Source: Streptomyces sp. NBC_01571 (lineage in GTDB: Bacteria > Actinomycetota > Actinomycetes > Streptomycetales > Streptomycetaceae). From it: DNA of 64,000 nucleotides. The position numbers and the translations under genes were made by a program. The DNA is taken from contig NZ_JAPEPZ010000001.1 of the NCBI RefSeq assembly GCF_026339875.1, positions 8,246,001 through 8,310,000 of the forward strand, given 5' to 3'. Numbering within the stretch: the stretch's first letter is position 1; every line of letters begins with the position of its first letter. Positions 18,555-26,959 of the stretch are shown here, one piece after another. The notes under the pieces are model-generated. The model was not told the origin of the DNA, ran no database searches, and saw nothing but the letters and a program-made list of their open reading frames with translations.

Positions 18555-19225
18555 GCTCGGGCTGCCGTCGTCCACAGGCGGTGTCTGACACCTTCTCGGC
18601 CCCTTCGAGGCCGGTGCCGAAGGCCCCGCCGATCATCGCAATGGCGGTGATGAACCAGGCCAGGAAGAGGTAGTCGCCGACGCCGACCTGCCGTCCGATG
18701 AACTTGCCCAGGACGGACGCGTCCAGCAGCAGGAAGGAGACGGCGACCAGAGTTGCGAACAGGGCCGTGCCCAGCACCACCACCGCGAGCGCGACGGTGA
18801 CCAGGTTGCAGGGGTCCAGGGCACCGCGCTCCCGGAGCGGCCTGCCGCACCCGGCGTCGCAGGCGGCGGCCCCAAGGGCGGGAAGGGGGCGGGAAGGGAG
18901 ACGAGCGCGGCCCGGAGCGCGGTGTCGACCTCTGCGCTGATCGGGCAGAGCCGGACCCGCCGCGGAAGGCCGGTGCGAAGGATCGCCATGTCCCATTCGG
19001 CACCGTCCAGGTGGCTTCTGACGGCGTCGGCGATGTCGGAGACGTCGGCCTGCTCGCTCACGCTGAGCGGGGCTGTCATCGTGCCGACCTGCCCTCTGAC
19101 CCGAGCACGGACCGCCCGGCGGAGATGATCGTGCAACCGGGGGCGCGAGAGCCCGGGCGATCTCCGACGGCAGGCCGGGGTCGGTCACCAGCACGACGCA
19201 CACGGCAGCGTCCGGGCCGCTTGCG
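18555..19225 (-). pseudogene. Remnant of an actinobacterial membrane protein (N-domain plus C-terminal TM region, frameshifted)
   Basis: Protein-like segments are spread over two frames. The upstream piece reads VCVVLVTDPGLPSEIARAL, the next frame continues with TAPLSVSEQADVSDIADAVR and RLCPISAEVDTALRAAL, and near 18880-18900 (a run of G) the frame returns to DPCNLVTVALAVVVLGTALF and DYLFLAWFITAIAMIGG. I recall a family with this N-terminal domain, a long middle part and two C-terminal TM helices ending in SGLES-like sequence. Here the middle is missing, so the gene has an internal deletion and at least two frameshifts. It is non-functional unless the frameshifts are read errors. Confidence 0.6.
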
Positions 19226-19259
19226 CCGTGGCGCGGTTGGTGTGCCGAAGGATCCGGGG

Positions 19260-19640
19260 TCACCCGGCGGATTCGAGGGCCTGGGAGAAGTCCGTTCCGA
19301 GCTGCGACATCAGGTCGTTGAACTCCTTCTCGCTGATCGCCTCCCGGAGCAAGGCCAGTACAGTCCGCACACCCCGGTCGGCTTCCTCCTCCTTGAGCAT
19401 GGTGCGTTCGGCCACGCGCCGCACGGTGTCGTGGTGGCCGAAGCGCTCGATGCGGTCGGTGGTTCCCCGGCGCACCGCCTCCGCGAGGTCCTCGGGAAGC
19501 TCGGTGATCAGGTCCCTGGCCTCGCCCCGGCTCAGCCGGTGGGCCAGCGTCTCGAGCGTGGCCCAGGTGAGGTCCGCCGCCTCCTGCCGGCTCAGTCCGG
19601 TGCGCTCGGCGACGGTACGGACGAATTGGTTCTGATCCAT
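19260..19640 (-). CDS. DUF2267 domain-containing protein
   Basis: The 126-residue product has the two-repeat layout of DUF2267: FVRTVAERTGLSRQEAADLT, then LITELPEDLAEAVRR, and a second TVRRVAERTMLKEEEADRGV followed by EFNDLMSQLGTDFSQAL. DUF2267 proteins are small soluble proteins common in actinobacterial stress islands; their biochemical role is unknown. ATG 19640 is used because the sequence before it does not look like protein. A second, broken DUF2267 gene lies 3 kb downstream on the other strand. Confidence 0.85.
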   Translation of the reverse strand: MDQNQFVRTVAERTGLSRQEAADLTWATLETLAHRLSRGEARDLITELPEDLAEAVRRGTTDRIERFGHHDTVRRVAERTMLKEEEADRGVRTVLALLREAISEKEFNDLMSQLGTDFSQALESAG

Positions 19641-20094
19641 GCGTCGTACCCCTTCGCTGCTGTGTTGCGACGAACGGCGCGGTCCCCCCCTGCAAGCCTG
19701 CCACGCCGACCCGGCCCGTGCCCGCGCACGGACGGCGGTGACCACGACCACCCACAGCTTGACGCCTCCGTGCACCGTGGTGCGCAGGGCCTCACCGGCC
19801 AGGACGGTGTCGAAGACGTTGAATCCGGCGCATGGCACAGAGGCGAAGAGCCACACCGTGGGGCAGGACGATATGGTCTCCCACTCACCCCAGGGCCTGC
19901 GGCTGGGGCTGCCCCAGAGGATGCAGTCGCTCGAACACCTCACCCGACTGCTCCGGTGCCGTCTCGCGAGAGGCCGGATTCCTGACCCATGCGCGGTGCA
20001 TTGCTGACCTTCCGAGAACTGCCGGCTCGTCCGCGGAGTCTCAGCCCGCCGGGTCGATTCCGACCGCCCGATTTGGTCACCGTGCACCGATGCC
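19641..20094. other. No confident gene (about 450 bp)
   Basis: The stretch between the DUF2267 gene and the MFS remnant is open in several frames, but none has a ribosome binding site plus convincing protein sequence. One minus-strand frame holds a hydrophobic piece (GGVKLWVVVVTAVRA near 19740-19800) that could be a further gene fragment. It looks like decayed sequence. Confidence 0.5.
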
Positions 20095-20481
20095 GATCGC
20101 ATACCCGGCGCGCAGCATGGCATTCGTCGACCGCCGAGTTGATCGCCGCGTACTCATGCCGATGCCGGCCCCGGTGAGCTCATCCCGGCCCGCAACCGCG
20201 GACAGGTCGACCTGACCGTCAACAGCAGCTACTGGGTCGGGGACGCCCGTCGGGAGCTGGGTGCACTCGCCCCGCTGAACACCGCCTGGTTCCCCGGCGG
20301 ACGTCGGCTGACGGGTGGCCTTCGGCAACGGCGGCTTCCTCGGACTGGGGACCATGCTGGTCCGCCGCAACGTTGCTGGGAGCCCTCGTTGGCCGTTCAT
20401 CCACGGGCGCTGCTGGGCCTGGCCCTCTTGGTCGGGCAGGCGTTCCTGTACAACGCCGTGCGCTTCGACCTGGGCACCTGA
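20095..20481 (+). pseudogene. MFS sugar-porter-type transporter remnant
   Basis: Fragments in shifting frames reconstruct the middle of an MFS transporter: GELIPARNRGQVDLTVNSSYW, then LNTAWFPG, then (other frame) VAFGNGGFLGLGTMLVRRNV and SPRWPFIHGR, then RALLGLALLVGQAFLYNAV ending at TGA 20479-20481. The order and content match the conserved loops after TM4 and TM6 of bacterial sugar porters (ESPRWLFIHGR-like). Both ends are missing and several frameshifts are needed, so it cannot be functional. Confidence 0.7.
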
Positions 20482-20575
20482 AGGACACGGTCGAGGAGAC
20501 CTGGGCGCAGCGGCTGTCCTCCGGTGCCTCTACCCGGCCGGCCCGGGCCGGCCGCTGACGGGAGGGATGTGGAAG

Positions 20576-21274
20576 ATGTCCGACGATACGTGCACCCGGC
20601 CCGCGGCGTTTGTCTTCGACCTGGACGGGACACTCGTCGACAGCGTCTACCAGCACGTCATCGCCTGGCAGCAGGCGTTGAGCGAGATGGGCATCGGCCT
20701 GGCGGTCTGGCGGATCCACCGGAGGATCGGGATGAGCGGTGGCCTGCTCGTGCAGGCCACGCTGCGCGAGACCGGCGTACGGCTGACGCCGAAAGAGGCC
20801 GACGAACTGCAGAACGCCCATCACCGCCACTTCGAAGGCTGGACGAACGCCATCCGGCCGCTGCCCGGAGCCGCCGAGCTTCTCCGGACGCTGACGGACC
20901 GCGGCGTCCCCTGGACGATCGCCACCAGCGCCCGCCGGGACGACGCGGCACCCATGCTCGCCAGGCTCGGCGTGCCGCCCGACGTGCCGACGGTCACCCG
21001 TGAGGAAGTCAGCCGCGCCAAACCCGACCCCGATCTGTTCCTGGCGGGCGCGGCGCGGCTCGGCATCCCCGCCCGCGACTGTGTCGTCGTCGGAGACAGC
21101 GTGTGGGATCTGCTGGCTGCGCGGCGGGCGGGGGCACTCGGAGTGGGGCTGCTGTCCGGAGGATACGGGCAGGACGAACTGGAGCGGGCCCAGGCGTTCC
21201 GGGTGTACACCGACCCCCTCGACCTGCTGGGGCACATCGACGAACTCGGCGTCCGGGACGCGCACGGCGCCTGA
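20576..21274 (+). CDS. HAD-superfamily hydrolase (phosphoglycolate phosphatase/beta-phosphoglucomutase type)
   Basis: The 232-residue product has all HAD motifs in order: FVFDLDGTLVDS (motif I, nucleophile Asp about 14), ATSARRDD (motif II), the lysine in AKPDPDLF (motif III) and GDSVWDLLAA (motif IV). The helical cap between motifs I and II fits subfamily IA phosphatases. ATG 20576 is chosen because GGAGGG lies 9 bases upstream; ATG 20567 is too close to that site. It is one of the few intact genes in this decayed region and presumably dephosphorylates a small sugar phosphate. Confidence 0.88.
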   Translation: MSDDTCTRPAAFVFDLDGTLVDSVYQHVIAWQQALSEMGIGLAVWRIHRRIGMSGGLLVQATLRETGVRLTPKEADELQNAHHRHFEGWTNAIRPLPGAAELLRTLTDRGVPWTIATSARRDDAAPMLARLGVPPDVPTVTREEVSRAKPDPDLFLAGAARLGIPARDCVVVGDSVWDLLAARRAGALGVGLLSGGYGQDELERAQAFRVYTDPLDLLGHIDELGVRDAHGA

Positions 21275-21335
21275 GCGCGACGCATCCGTCGCCGGGCGGT
21301 CCGGCACCCGGGGACGATGAGGATGGCGGCACTGC

Positions 21336-21898
21336 TCAGGAGGCCGGTGCGGTTCCGCCGCCGGCCACGCTGGTCTTGACGCGGACCACCACGTCTTCCG
21401 CCTCTTCCATGCTGTGGTCCAGGTTGTCGAAGAACCACTCGTGGTCGGTGCGGATGCCCCTGAGCGTGTCGGCGTCGAGGCCGTCGCCGATCTCATCGGC
21501 GAAACGCTCTGCCGCGCGGGCGGCCGCCGCCCTGGCCGCGACGGCGAACTCCCCCTCGATTCATTCAGGAGGCGTTGCGGAGTGTGACCATCGTGCCCGG
21601 TCCGCACGGCTGACGGCAGCCCCGCCATCAGCCGCCACAGCACGCGGCCGGTGCTCACGGCCTGACCGCCCAGGGCGATGAAGGCCTCGGACAACGGTCC
21701 TCGGGCGGTCAGCTGCTCCAGGCGGCGATTGAGCTCGTGGATGTGGTCATCGACCTCCTGGACGTGGTCCTCCAGGGTCTGCCGGTGGTCCCTCGCGGGT
21801 TCGGCGGCCAGATCCGCCCGCAACTGGCCGACGACCGGTTCCTCGGCATCGCGGACGTCGCGCAGCAGCGGGATGACCGCTTCAGTGGTGACTGCCAT
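21336..21898 (-). pseudogene. Hypothetical helical protein, single frameshift
   Basis: The first about 110 codons from ATG 21898 read VIPLLRDVRDAEEPVVGQL, HIHELNRRLEQLTARGPLSEA and GRVLWRLMAGLP. Near 21555 a one-base loss shifts the frame, after which the other frame continues EGEFAVAARAAAARAAERF, GLDADTLRGIRTDHEWFFDN and VVVRVKTSVAG to a stop at 21336-21338. The two halves join smoothly and resemble small helical ferritin-like hypothetical proteins of actinobacteria. The start overlaps the stop of the upstream DUF2795 remnant (TGATG), so they formed an operon. Confidence 0.65.
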
Positions 21899-22138
21899 CA
21901 GGACTCCTCACCCGCGCCGGGGCTGCTCCGCGCGGCGCTCAGGTCCAGGTCGGATGTCGGGCCGACGCGCACCGACCTGGCCACCTCATCCCGGTTGCCG
22001 TAGTCGTCCGGGGGATCGGCGCGAAGCGCCTTGACCACTTCCTCCGGCGTTCTCGGCGGCCTGGACCAGTTCCTCTTTGCCGGCAGGGAAGTCGTCGTCC
22101 TGCAGCGGGTCCAGTACGTCCGTACGCTTGTGGAAGAC
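21898..22138 (-). pseudogene. DUF2795-like small protein, frameshifted
   Basis: A first frame gives LDPLQDDDFPAGKEELVQAAENA and, after a shift near 22045, the other frame gives PEEVVKALRADPPDDYGNRDEVARS and ends GAGEES at TGA 21898-21900. Joined, this is the DUF2795 pattern (DYPA-K-DL---A---GA---V---L------Y----EV). A GGAGGAG ribosome site lies at about 22143-22149, but the expected start codon reads ATA or is lost. Both the frameshift and the missing start argue for decay. Confidence 0.6.
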
Positions 22139-22276
22139 GTATCTCCTCCTCAGTTTTTGTCCCGGGACACTTCGTCTCGTGCCCTACCAGTGGCATTCCC
22201 GGCAAAACCGGCTGCTGGCGATGCCGAAGCACTCCGGGGAATCCTGTGCCCGCCAGCCGAGTTCATGGGAGATCAC

Positions 22277-22489
22277 ATGCCCGGCAATATCGAACGTGCC
22301 GCGCTGCGCGCCGCGGCTCAGGCCGCCGAGCAGATCCTGGCGAACGCCGCCGAGCGGGCCGCGCAGGCCGAGCCGCAGGATCCGTACGCGCAGCGCGTCG
22401 CCGAGCTCGGGATGGTGACCGGTGCGTTGAGGGCCCTGCTGGACGCGGTGCGCCCCTTTACCGAGGAAGGCGAAGAGGACGGGCGGTGA
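22277..22489 (+). CDS. Small hypothetical protein (70 aa)
   Basis: The frame from ATG 22277 (GGGAG 5-9 bases upstream) encodes an alanine-rich helical peptide, MPGNIERAALRAAAQAAEQI followed by LANAAERAAQAEPQDPYAQR and an acidic end FTEEGEEDGR. ATG 22265 is an alternative start. No family recognised. It could be a genuine short gene or a leftover of a longer one; it precedes the broken DUF2267 gene by 79 bp. Confidence 0.45.
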   Translation: MPGNIERAALRAAAQAAEQILANAAERAAQAEPQDPYAQRVAELGMVTGALRALLDAVRPFTEEGEEDGR

Positions 22490-22568
22490 CCGGCGCGCCG
22501 GCATTTCGATCACTGTTGGGGGCAGTGCATGCGGGGTCCCCGTGACGGGCTGCAGGATTGGAGGCGCC

Positions 22569-22931
22569 ATGGACAGCGACGAGTTCGTCCGGCTCGTCAG
22601 CCGACGGGCCCACGTGCCCCAGGAGCAGTCCAGGGAGCCGACCCGGGCCACGACGCTGACGCTGGCCGAGCGGATCACCGGCGGCGAGGCCAGGCACTTG
22701 GCCGGCGTCCTGCCCACCGAGATCGCCCCTGCCCCTGGTCCCATCGGAGGATGCCGCCCCGAAATTCGGCGTTGCCGAGTTCGTCCGGCGAGTGAGTGAG
22801 CGTGCGGGCGTCGATGAGACCGTGGCGCGCAGGGGCGTTGCGGCGGTTTTCATGACTCTGGGAGAAGCCGTCCCCGCCACGGAGTTCCAGGATGTGATGC
22901 CGCAACCGCGAACGAGTTCCAGATTATCTAG
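22569..22931 (+). pseudogene. DUF2267 protein, two frameshifts
   Basis: ATG 22569 opens MDSDEFVRLVSRRAHVPQEQ and RITGGEARHLAGVLPTEIAP, the first DUF2267 repeat. Near 22745 the frame changes and continues FGVAEFVRRVSERAGVDETV and TLGEAVPATEFQDVMPQ, the second repeat. A further shift near 22905 restores an ANEFQII ending at TAG 22929-22931. A site reading GGAGG precedes the start. It is a paralog of the intact gene at 19260-19640. Confidence 0.65.
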
Positions 22932-22984
22932 CGTCGGACATCACGGCGCCCCGAACACGGATGCGCGCACCCCATGAGAACCGC

Positions 22985-23235
22985 TCGCAAGCGCTTGAGA
23001 CTGGCGAGCGCATCGACGTCCGCCGCCGACGCCCTGGAACGGTGACTGCGCGAGCACCCCGGCGTCGAGATCGTCTGCCGCGACGGCTCGGGCCCCTACG
23101 GTGAGGGCGTTCGCAGGGCCCTGCCCGAAGCGGTGCAGGTCAGCGACCGCTGGCGCCTGTGGAAGAACCTCTGCGACAAGGCGCTGGCCGAGGTCCGCTC
23201 CCACAGCGCCTGCTGGGCCACCGCCAAGGGGTCGC
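22985..23235 (+). pseudogene. ISL3-family transposase fragment
   Basis: The stretch reads TGERIDV, then after a frameshift and an in-frame TGA (expected Trp) LREHPGVEIVCRDGSGPYGE, RRALPEAVQVSDRWRLWKNL and EVRSHSACWATA. CRDGS-Y-EA-R-ALP-AVQV-DRWHLW is the DDE-region signature of ISL3 transposases. Only about 80 codons remain; no terminal inverted repeats were found. It marks past insertion into this region. Confidence 0.75.
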
Positions 23236-23239
23236 GCAT

Positions 23240-23400
23240 CGTTGACCTCATGGCAGGCCCGGATCGCCGCCACGGCCGTTCGAGGCGAGCACGTCGTGTT
23301 GCCCGACGCGGGCCACTACATACACGACAGCCGGCCTGAAGCCGTCACGACAGCGGTCCTCACCGTTGTCGATCTGGCACGGGGCAGCCGGGCCTCGTAA
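23240..23400 (+). pseudogene. Alpha/beta hydrolase C-terminal fragment
   Basis: Immediately after the transposase fragment, a frame reads WQARIAATAVRGEHVVLPDA, GHYIHDSRPEAVTTAV and LARGSRAS to TAA 23398-23400. This is the C-terminal part of an alpha/beta hydrolase, with the catalytic histidine in GHYIHDSRPE. The nucleophile and acid regions are absent, so the gene was probably interrupted by the insertion element and then lost. Confidence 0.65.
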
Positions 23401-23590
23401 TGAGGAACGCCTCCATGACGCTCGTCCCGAGGGGAAGCCACGCCGGAGTCCGGTCACGGATCGGGTCAAGGACGCATGACGGGGCAGGCGGAGCGGACCC
23501 CCGGTCATCACCTGACGCGGAGAATTTCCCTTGGTCGAGTGAGGCGTGCCGGCCCGCCACCATCGCCTGATCCGGTACCTATTGGCGGTC

Positions 23591-25663
23591 TCACCGGGTG
23601 CTGGACGCCGTGCAGAGGCGGCGTTGCTCCTGGAGTTCGGTGGTGTCCGCGTCCGGCAGGGTGAGGGCCTGGTCGAAGTCCCTGAGGGCCAGGTCGGGGC
23701 GGCCGTCGGCCAGGTGGGCGATGCCGCGGTTGAGCAGGATGTCGGGGTCGTCACCGACGGCTTCGAGTGCGGTGGTCAGGTCCGTGACCGCCATCGCCGG
23801 GTGCGACTGCCGGAAGTGCACCACGGCGCGGTTGATCAGTGCGGCCGGGTAGCGCGGGTCCTTCTCGAGCGCTCCGTCGAAAGCGGCCCGGGCGCCGTCG
23901 AGTTGGCCGCGTTGCAGGAGAACCGTGCCCTTCAGGCAGAGCAGTTGGAGTTCACCCGGGTGGAGACCCAGTCCGGTGGCCGTGTCGGTCTCCGCCGCGT
24001 CGAGATCGCCGGTCTCCAGCAGCAGTTCCGCTCGCGCGATCCGGGTGTCGAGGTCGCGCGGCTCCATCTCGAGCACGAGGGTGAAGTCCTCGAGGGCCCC
24101 CCGGTGGTCCCCGACCTGCGCGCGGGCGGTGCCACGGTTGTAGTACAGCTCGGGGAACGGAGGCGCGAGCCGCACCGCACGGTCGTAGTCGGCCAGGGCG
24201 GCGTCGAAGTCGCCGCGGTCGCGCGAGATCCTGGCCCGCTCGGAGAGGTAGTCGGTGTAGTAGGGGTCGATGTCGACGAGTCGGGTGTAGTCGGCGTGGG
24301 CTTCGTCCGGCCGGCCGAGCGCCACCAGCAGCCGGGCGCGGTTGTAGAGCAGTTGGGAACGGTGCAGGGCCCACTGATCGTCGTCGAGTCGCTCGTCGAG
24401 CCGGGTGATGCACGACTCCACGAGCGCCAGGGCACGGTGCAGGTTGCCCCGGTGCATCTCGACAAGTGCCAGGCCGTTGTCGTGGAAGACGCTGTACGTC
24501 AGTCGTTCGGCCGGATCCGGGAGGATTCCCGCGAGGGCGACGGCGTTGTGCTGCCACTGCACGGCCAGTTCGTGGTCGCGGGGTTTCAGGAACCGGGTGT
24601 GCAGCATCGCGATGGCGTAGCTGGTCATCATGTGGATCTTGGGGTCGGTGAAGCGGCGCAGCAGGCTCTGGTACAGCTCCATGGACTGTTCCAGGCGTCC
24701 GACCGGTATGCAGGCCGCGGCCGCCTCGCGGGTGAACTCCCAGTAGTCGTGTTCGTGCGAGCGCGGGTCGGTCAGGCCGCGGCCGCGCAGGCCCAGGTCG
24801 ACCACGGCGGCGGAGAAGCCGGTGGCCACGGCATGGCGCTGGGCCGCGAGCAGGGCGGCCCGCCCCGCCCCGGCGGGGTCGCTGCCGTGTTCGCGGTGGT
24901 GGGCGACGGCGCCCATGCGGATGCCCCATGTGGCCGTCTGTTCAAGGGATTCGGCACGCCGGTCGTGGAGGCGGGCGCATGTCTGCGGGTCGGTCTGCTG
25001 GTATCCGCGGAGGGCGCGAGGGTCGTCGTCGGTGCAGTCGCCGTCCACATAGACGGCGGCCCAGTCGCGAGGGGTCCGGTCCTCGACCGGCTGCTCGGCG
25101 GTGCGCGGGGCGGGCAGGACGGTCACGTCGGCCAGGGCGTCCTGGAGCTCGTCGGAGAGTGTGCCGCCGGCGGCCGAGACCACCACGCGCAGTCGGCGTG
25201 GGTCCGCCCGGCGCAGAAGCAGGGCGATCAGTTCCTGTGTGGTGGCCTCGGAGGCGTGCGCTTCCTCGAAGGCGATCTCGAAGGCGGTGTCGCTGTGGAT
25301 GCGCCGGGCGTATTCCAGCAGGAAGCCGACGATGCCCTGACTCATGCAACGGACCCAGCCGGCGCCGAAGAAGCGGGTGCGTTCCTCGTAGGGGGCGTCG
25401 TCGGCCAGGGTGCGCGGTGGCGGTCCGATGAGGTGGGCCAGCTCGGGCATTCCGTACAGGAGGGCCACGCGATGGTCCTCGACAAGGTCCGGCCAGCGCC
25501 GGTAGGCCTCGGGCAGGACTGCTCGTAGCACCGTGTCCACGCCGGTGTAGGGACCGCGCAGCCGCTGGTGGCAGCGGACCACGAGGGCCTTGCCGGTGTG
25601 GGCTGCGATGGCGCGCAGGCGGTCGTCGCGCCTGTCTCCGACGATCCGCAGATGGCCCGTCAT
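23591..25663 (-). CDS. Large TPR protein with degenerate STAND/AAA-like N-terminal region
   Basis: The 690-residue product has two parts. Residues about 1-190 resemble the ATPase part of LuxR/STAND-type regulators: CHQRLRGPYTGVDTVLRAVLP, LVEDHRVALLYGMPELAHLI, a Walker-B-like FEIAFEEAHASEATTQELIA and LRVVVSAAG. No P-loop is present at the N-terminus, so nucleotide binding is doubtful. From about residue 340 on, at least eight TPR-like repeats follow (ALGRPDEAHADYTRLVDIDP, DRGDFDAALADYDRAVRLAP, QLDGARAAFDGALEKDPRYP). It starts at ATG 25663, which overlaps the M50 peptidase stop by ATGA, so the two are co-translated. It is probably a scaffold that binds a peptide or the peptidase; no DNA-binding domain was seen. 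Confidence 0.8.
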   Translation of the reverse strand: MTGHLRIVGDRRDDRLRAIAAHTGKALVVRCHQRLRGPYTGVDTVLRAVLPEAYRRWPDLVEDHRVALLYGMPELAHLIGPPPRTLADDAPYEERTRFFGAGWVRCMSQGIVGFLLEYARRIHSDTAFEIAFEEAHASEATTQELIALLLRRADPRRLRVVVSAAGGTLSDELQDALADVTVLPAPRTAEQPVEDRTPRDWAAVYVDGDCTDDDPRALRGYQQTDPQTCARLHDRRAESLEQTATWGIRMGAVAHHREHGSDPAGAGRAALLAAQRHAVATGFSAAVVDLGLRGRGLTDPRSHEHDYWEFTREAAAACIPVGRLEQSMELYQSLLRRFTDPKIHMMTSYAIAMLHTRFLKPRDHELAVQWQHNAVALAGILPDPAERLTYSVFHDNGLALVEMHRGNLHRALALVESCITRLDERLDDDQWALHRSQLLYNRARLLVALGRPDEAHADYTRLVDIDPYYTDYLSERARISRDRGDFDAALADYDRAVRLAPPFPELYYNRGTARAQVGDHRGALEDFTLVLEMEPRDLDTRIARAELLLETGDLDAAETDTATGLGLHPGELQLLCLKGTVLLQRGQLDGARAAFDGALEKDPRYPAALINRAVVHFRQSHPAMAVTDLTTALEAVGDDPDILLNRGIAHLADGRPDLALRDFDQALTLPDADTTELQEQRRLCTASSTR

Positions 25664-26877
25664 GCGAGTTCAACCTCCGGTGAAGAGGACGTGAGGGAGT
25701 GGGCGGACTTCTTGTTCCGGCGTTTCCTCCGGGACAGCACGACGAGTGCGACGATCTGGGCCACGTTCATGCACAGGGACAGCACGGCGTCCCAAAAAGC
25801 CGCGTCCAGGCCGCCGGAGCCGAGGGCGCGCCCGGCAATGCTGACGTAGTTGACCGTCACGGGGACGCTGACGAGGACGGTGATTGCGGCGAACGCGCCA
25901 TATCCCAGGACGATGAAAGGCCCGTAGAACGCGCCGACCCGGCGGTCACGGGGCGTCCACTTCTCCTCGTCCACGATACGGTCCGGGCGATTCATGAAAC
26001 GCCGCACACGATTCTTCAGCAGGGTCATACCCGCGTCGTGAAGGTCGTAGCAGTTCCAAGCGGTGGCCGCGACGTAATAGAGATCGGTGCGCAGATAGAG
26101 CTGGAGCTGCCACAGCACGCGAACCGCGACGGTGAATGCCAGCCCGAGACAGAGCCGCCCGGTCAACGAGAACGATCCGCCCGGATTCCGGGTCAGATCG
26201 GCGACGAGCCCGAGCGCCGCGAATACGACGCCGTCGCAGACCATCCCGGCGAAGAACGGGAGATAGCGCTTCGCCCTGGGAACACTGAGCAGCCCGTTGA
26301 TCTGGGTTTCGGCGACTATGTACGTCAGACGGTTGCTCACACTCAGACGCGTGGGCAGACCGAGCCGCCGGCCGGCGAGAATGTGGAAGCCCTCGTGCAG
26401 CAGCAGAAGCGGCACCTGCCCGAGGGTGATGACCAACTGGACCACGAGGAGGGAGTGCGTGAAGAAGATCTGCCCGGGATGGGGTGCGAGGTCCGGCCGC
26501 GCGATCGCGGCCCACGTCCAGCCACCGACCACGGCGCCGTACAGCACCCAGGCCGGCGGAGAGAAGACGGCTCGGCCCAGGCCGCGCAGCCGTACCCGTG
26601 GGGCGGGGCCGGCCGGCTGCGCACTGTCCTCCTCGCTGACGAAGCCGAGCTCGCGCAGAGTGGTCACGAAATCCTGGAGATCGGCATCCTCTCCGAAACT
26701 GGTTTCGTACCAGTCGGCGGCGGCGCCGAGCGTCATTCCCCGCATGAGCTGGCGCAGCAACTCCGCGCCGTCGGCCGGGAAAACCGCATAGGAACCGGTG
26801 TCCAGGCGGCCGACCACCACCTCGTCGCCTTCGGGAACGAAACTCAGTTCGTGGAAAACGAGGCCGTCACCGGCCAC
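25660..26877 (-). CDS. PqqD-like domain fused to M50-family membrane metallopeptidase
   Basis: The 405-residue product starts at GTG 26877 with GGAGG 5-9 bases upstream. Residues 1-80 (VGRLDTGSYAVFPADGAELL, LQDFVTTLRELGFV) resemble a PqqD/RRE fold, the peptide-recognition module of RiPP enzymes. About eight membrane segments follow, with the zinc motif HEGFH at 161-165 and a likely third ligand in GMVCDGVVF (Asp about 215), typical of M50 site-2-type peptidases. The C-terminus is a basic tail RRKRRNKK. The upstream neighbour is a 39-codon peptide gene, and the downstream gene overlaps by 4 bp. The inferred role is to recognise and cut (or export) that peptide at the membrane. Confidence 0.82.
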   Translation of the reverse strand: MAGDGLVFHELSFVPEGDEVVVGRLDTGSYAVFPADGAELLRQLMRGMTLGAAADWYETSFGEDADLQDFVTTLRELGFVSEEDSAQPAGPAPRVRLRGLGRAVFSPPAWVLYGAVVGGWTWAAIARPDLAPHPGQIFFTHSLLVVQLVITLGQVPLLLLHEGFHILAGRRLGLPTRLSVSNRLTYIVAETQINGLLSVPRAKRYLPFFAGMVCDGVVFAALGLVADLTRNPGGSFSLTGRLCLGLAFTVAVRVLWQLQLYLRTDLYYVAATAWNCYDLHDAGMTLLKNRVRRFMNRPDRIVDEEKWTPRDRRVGAFYGPFIVLGYGAFAAITVLVSVPVTVNYVSIAGRALGSGGLDAAFWDAVLSLCMNVAQIVALVVLSRRKRRNKKSAHSLTSSSPEVELA

Positions 26878-26912
26878 AGGCCCTCCTCCAGCGGAATTCC
26901 GGATAAGAGACC

Positions 26913-26939
26913 CGGGTGCGCCGACAGGCGGCGCACCCG
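26913..26939 (-). terminator. Strong hairpin between the peptide gene and the M50 gene
   Basis: An 11-bp perfect inverted repeat (CGGGTGCGCCG / CGGCGCACCCG) with a 5-nt loop begins 20 bases after the peptide stop codon. A partial terminator here would let the small gene be expressed more strongly than the enzyme genes, as is usual in RiPP operons. Confidence 0.75.
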
Positions 26940-26959
26940 AGCGTGGTACCGCGAAGCGA

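Noticed and set aside
18412..19755. 447-codon minus-strand frame over the decayed region
   Set aside because: Only a piece of it (two TM segments) looks like protein; the rest is shadow of DUF2267 and other frames. I use it only for the remnant at 18555-19225.
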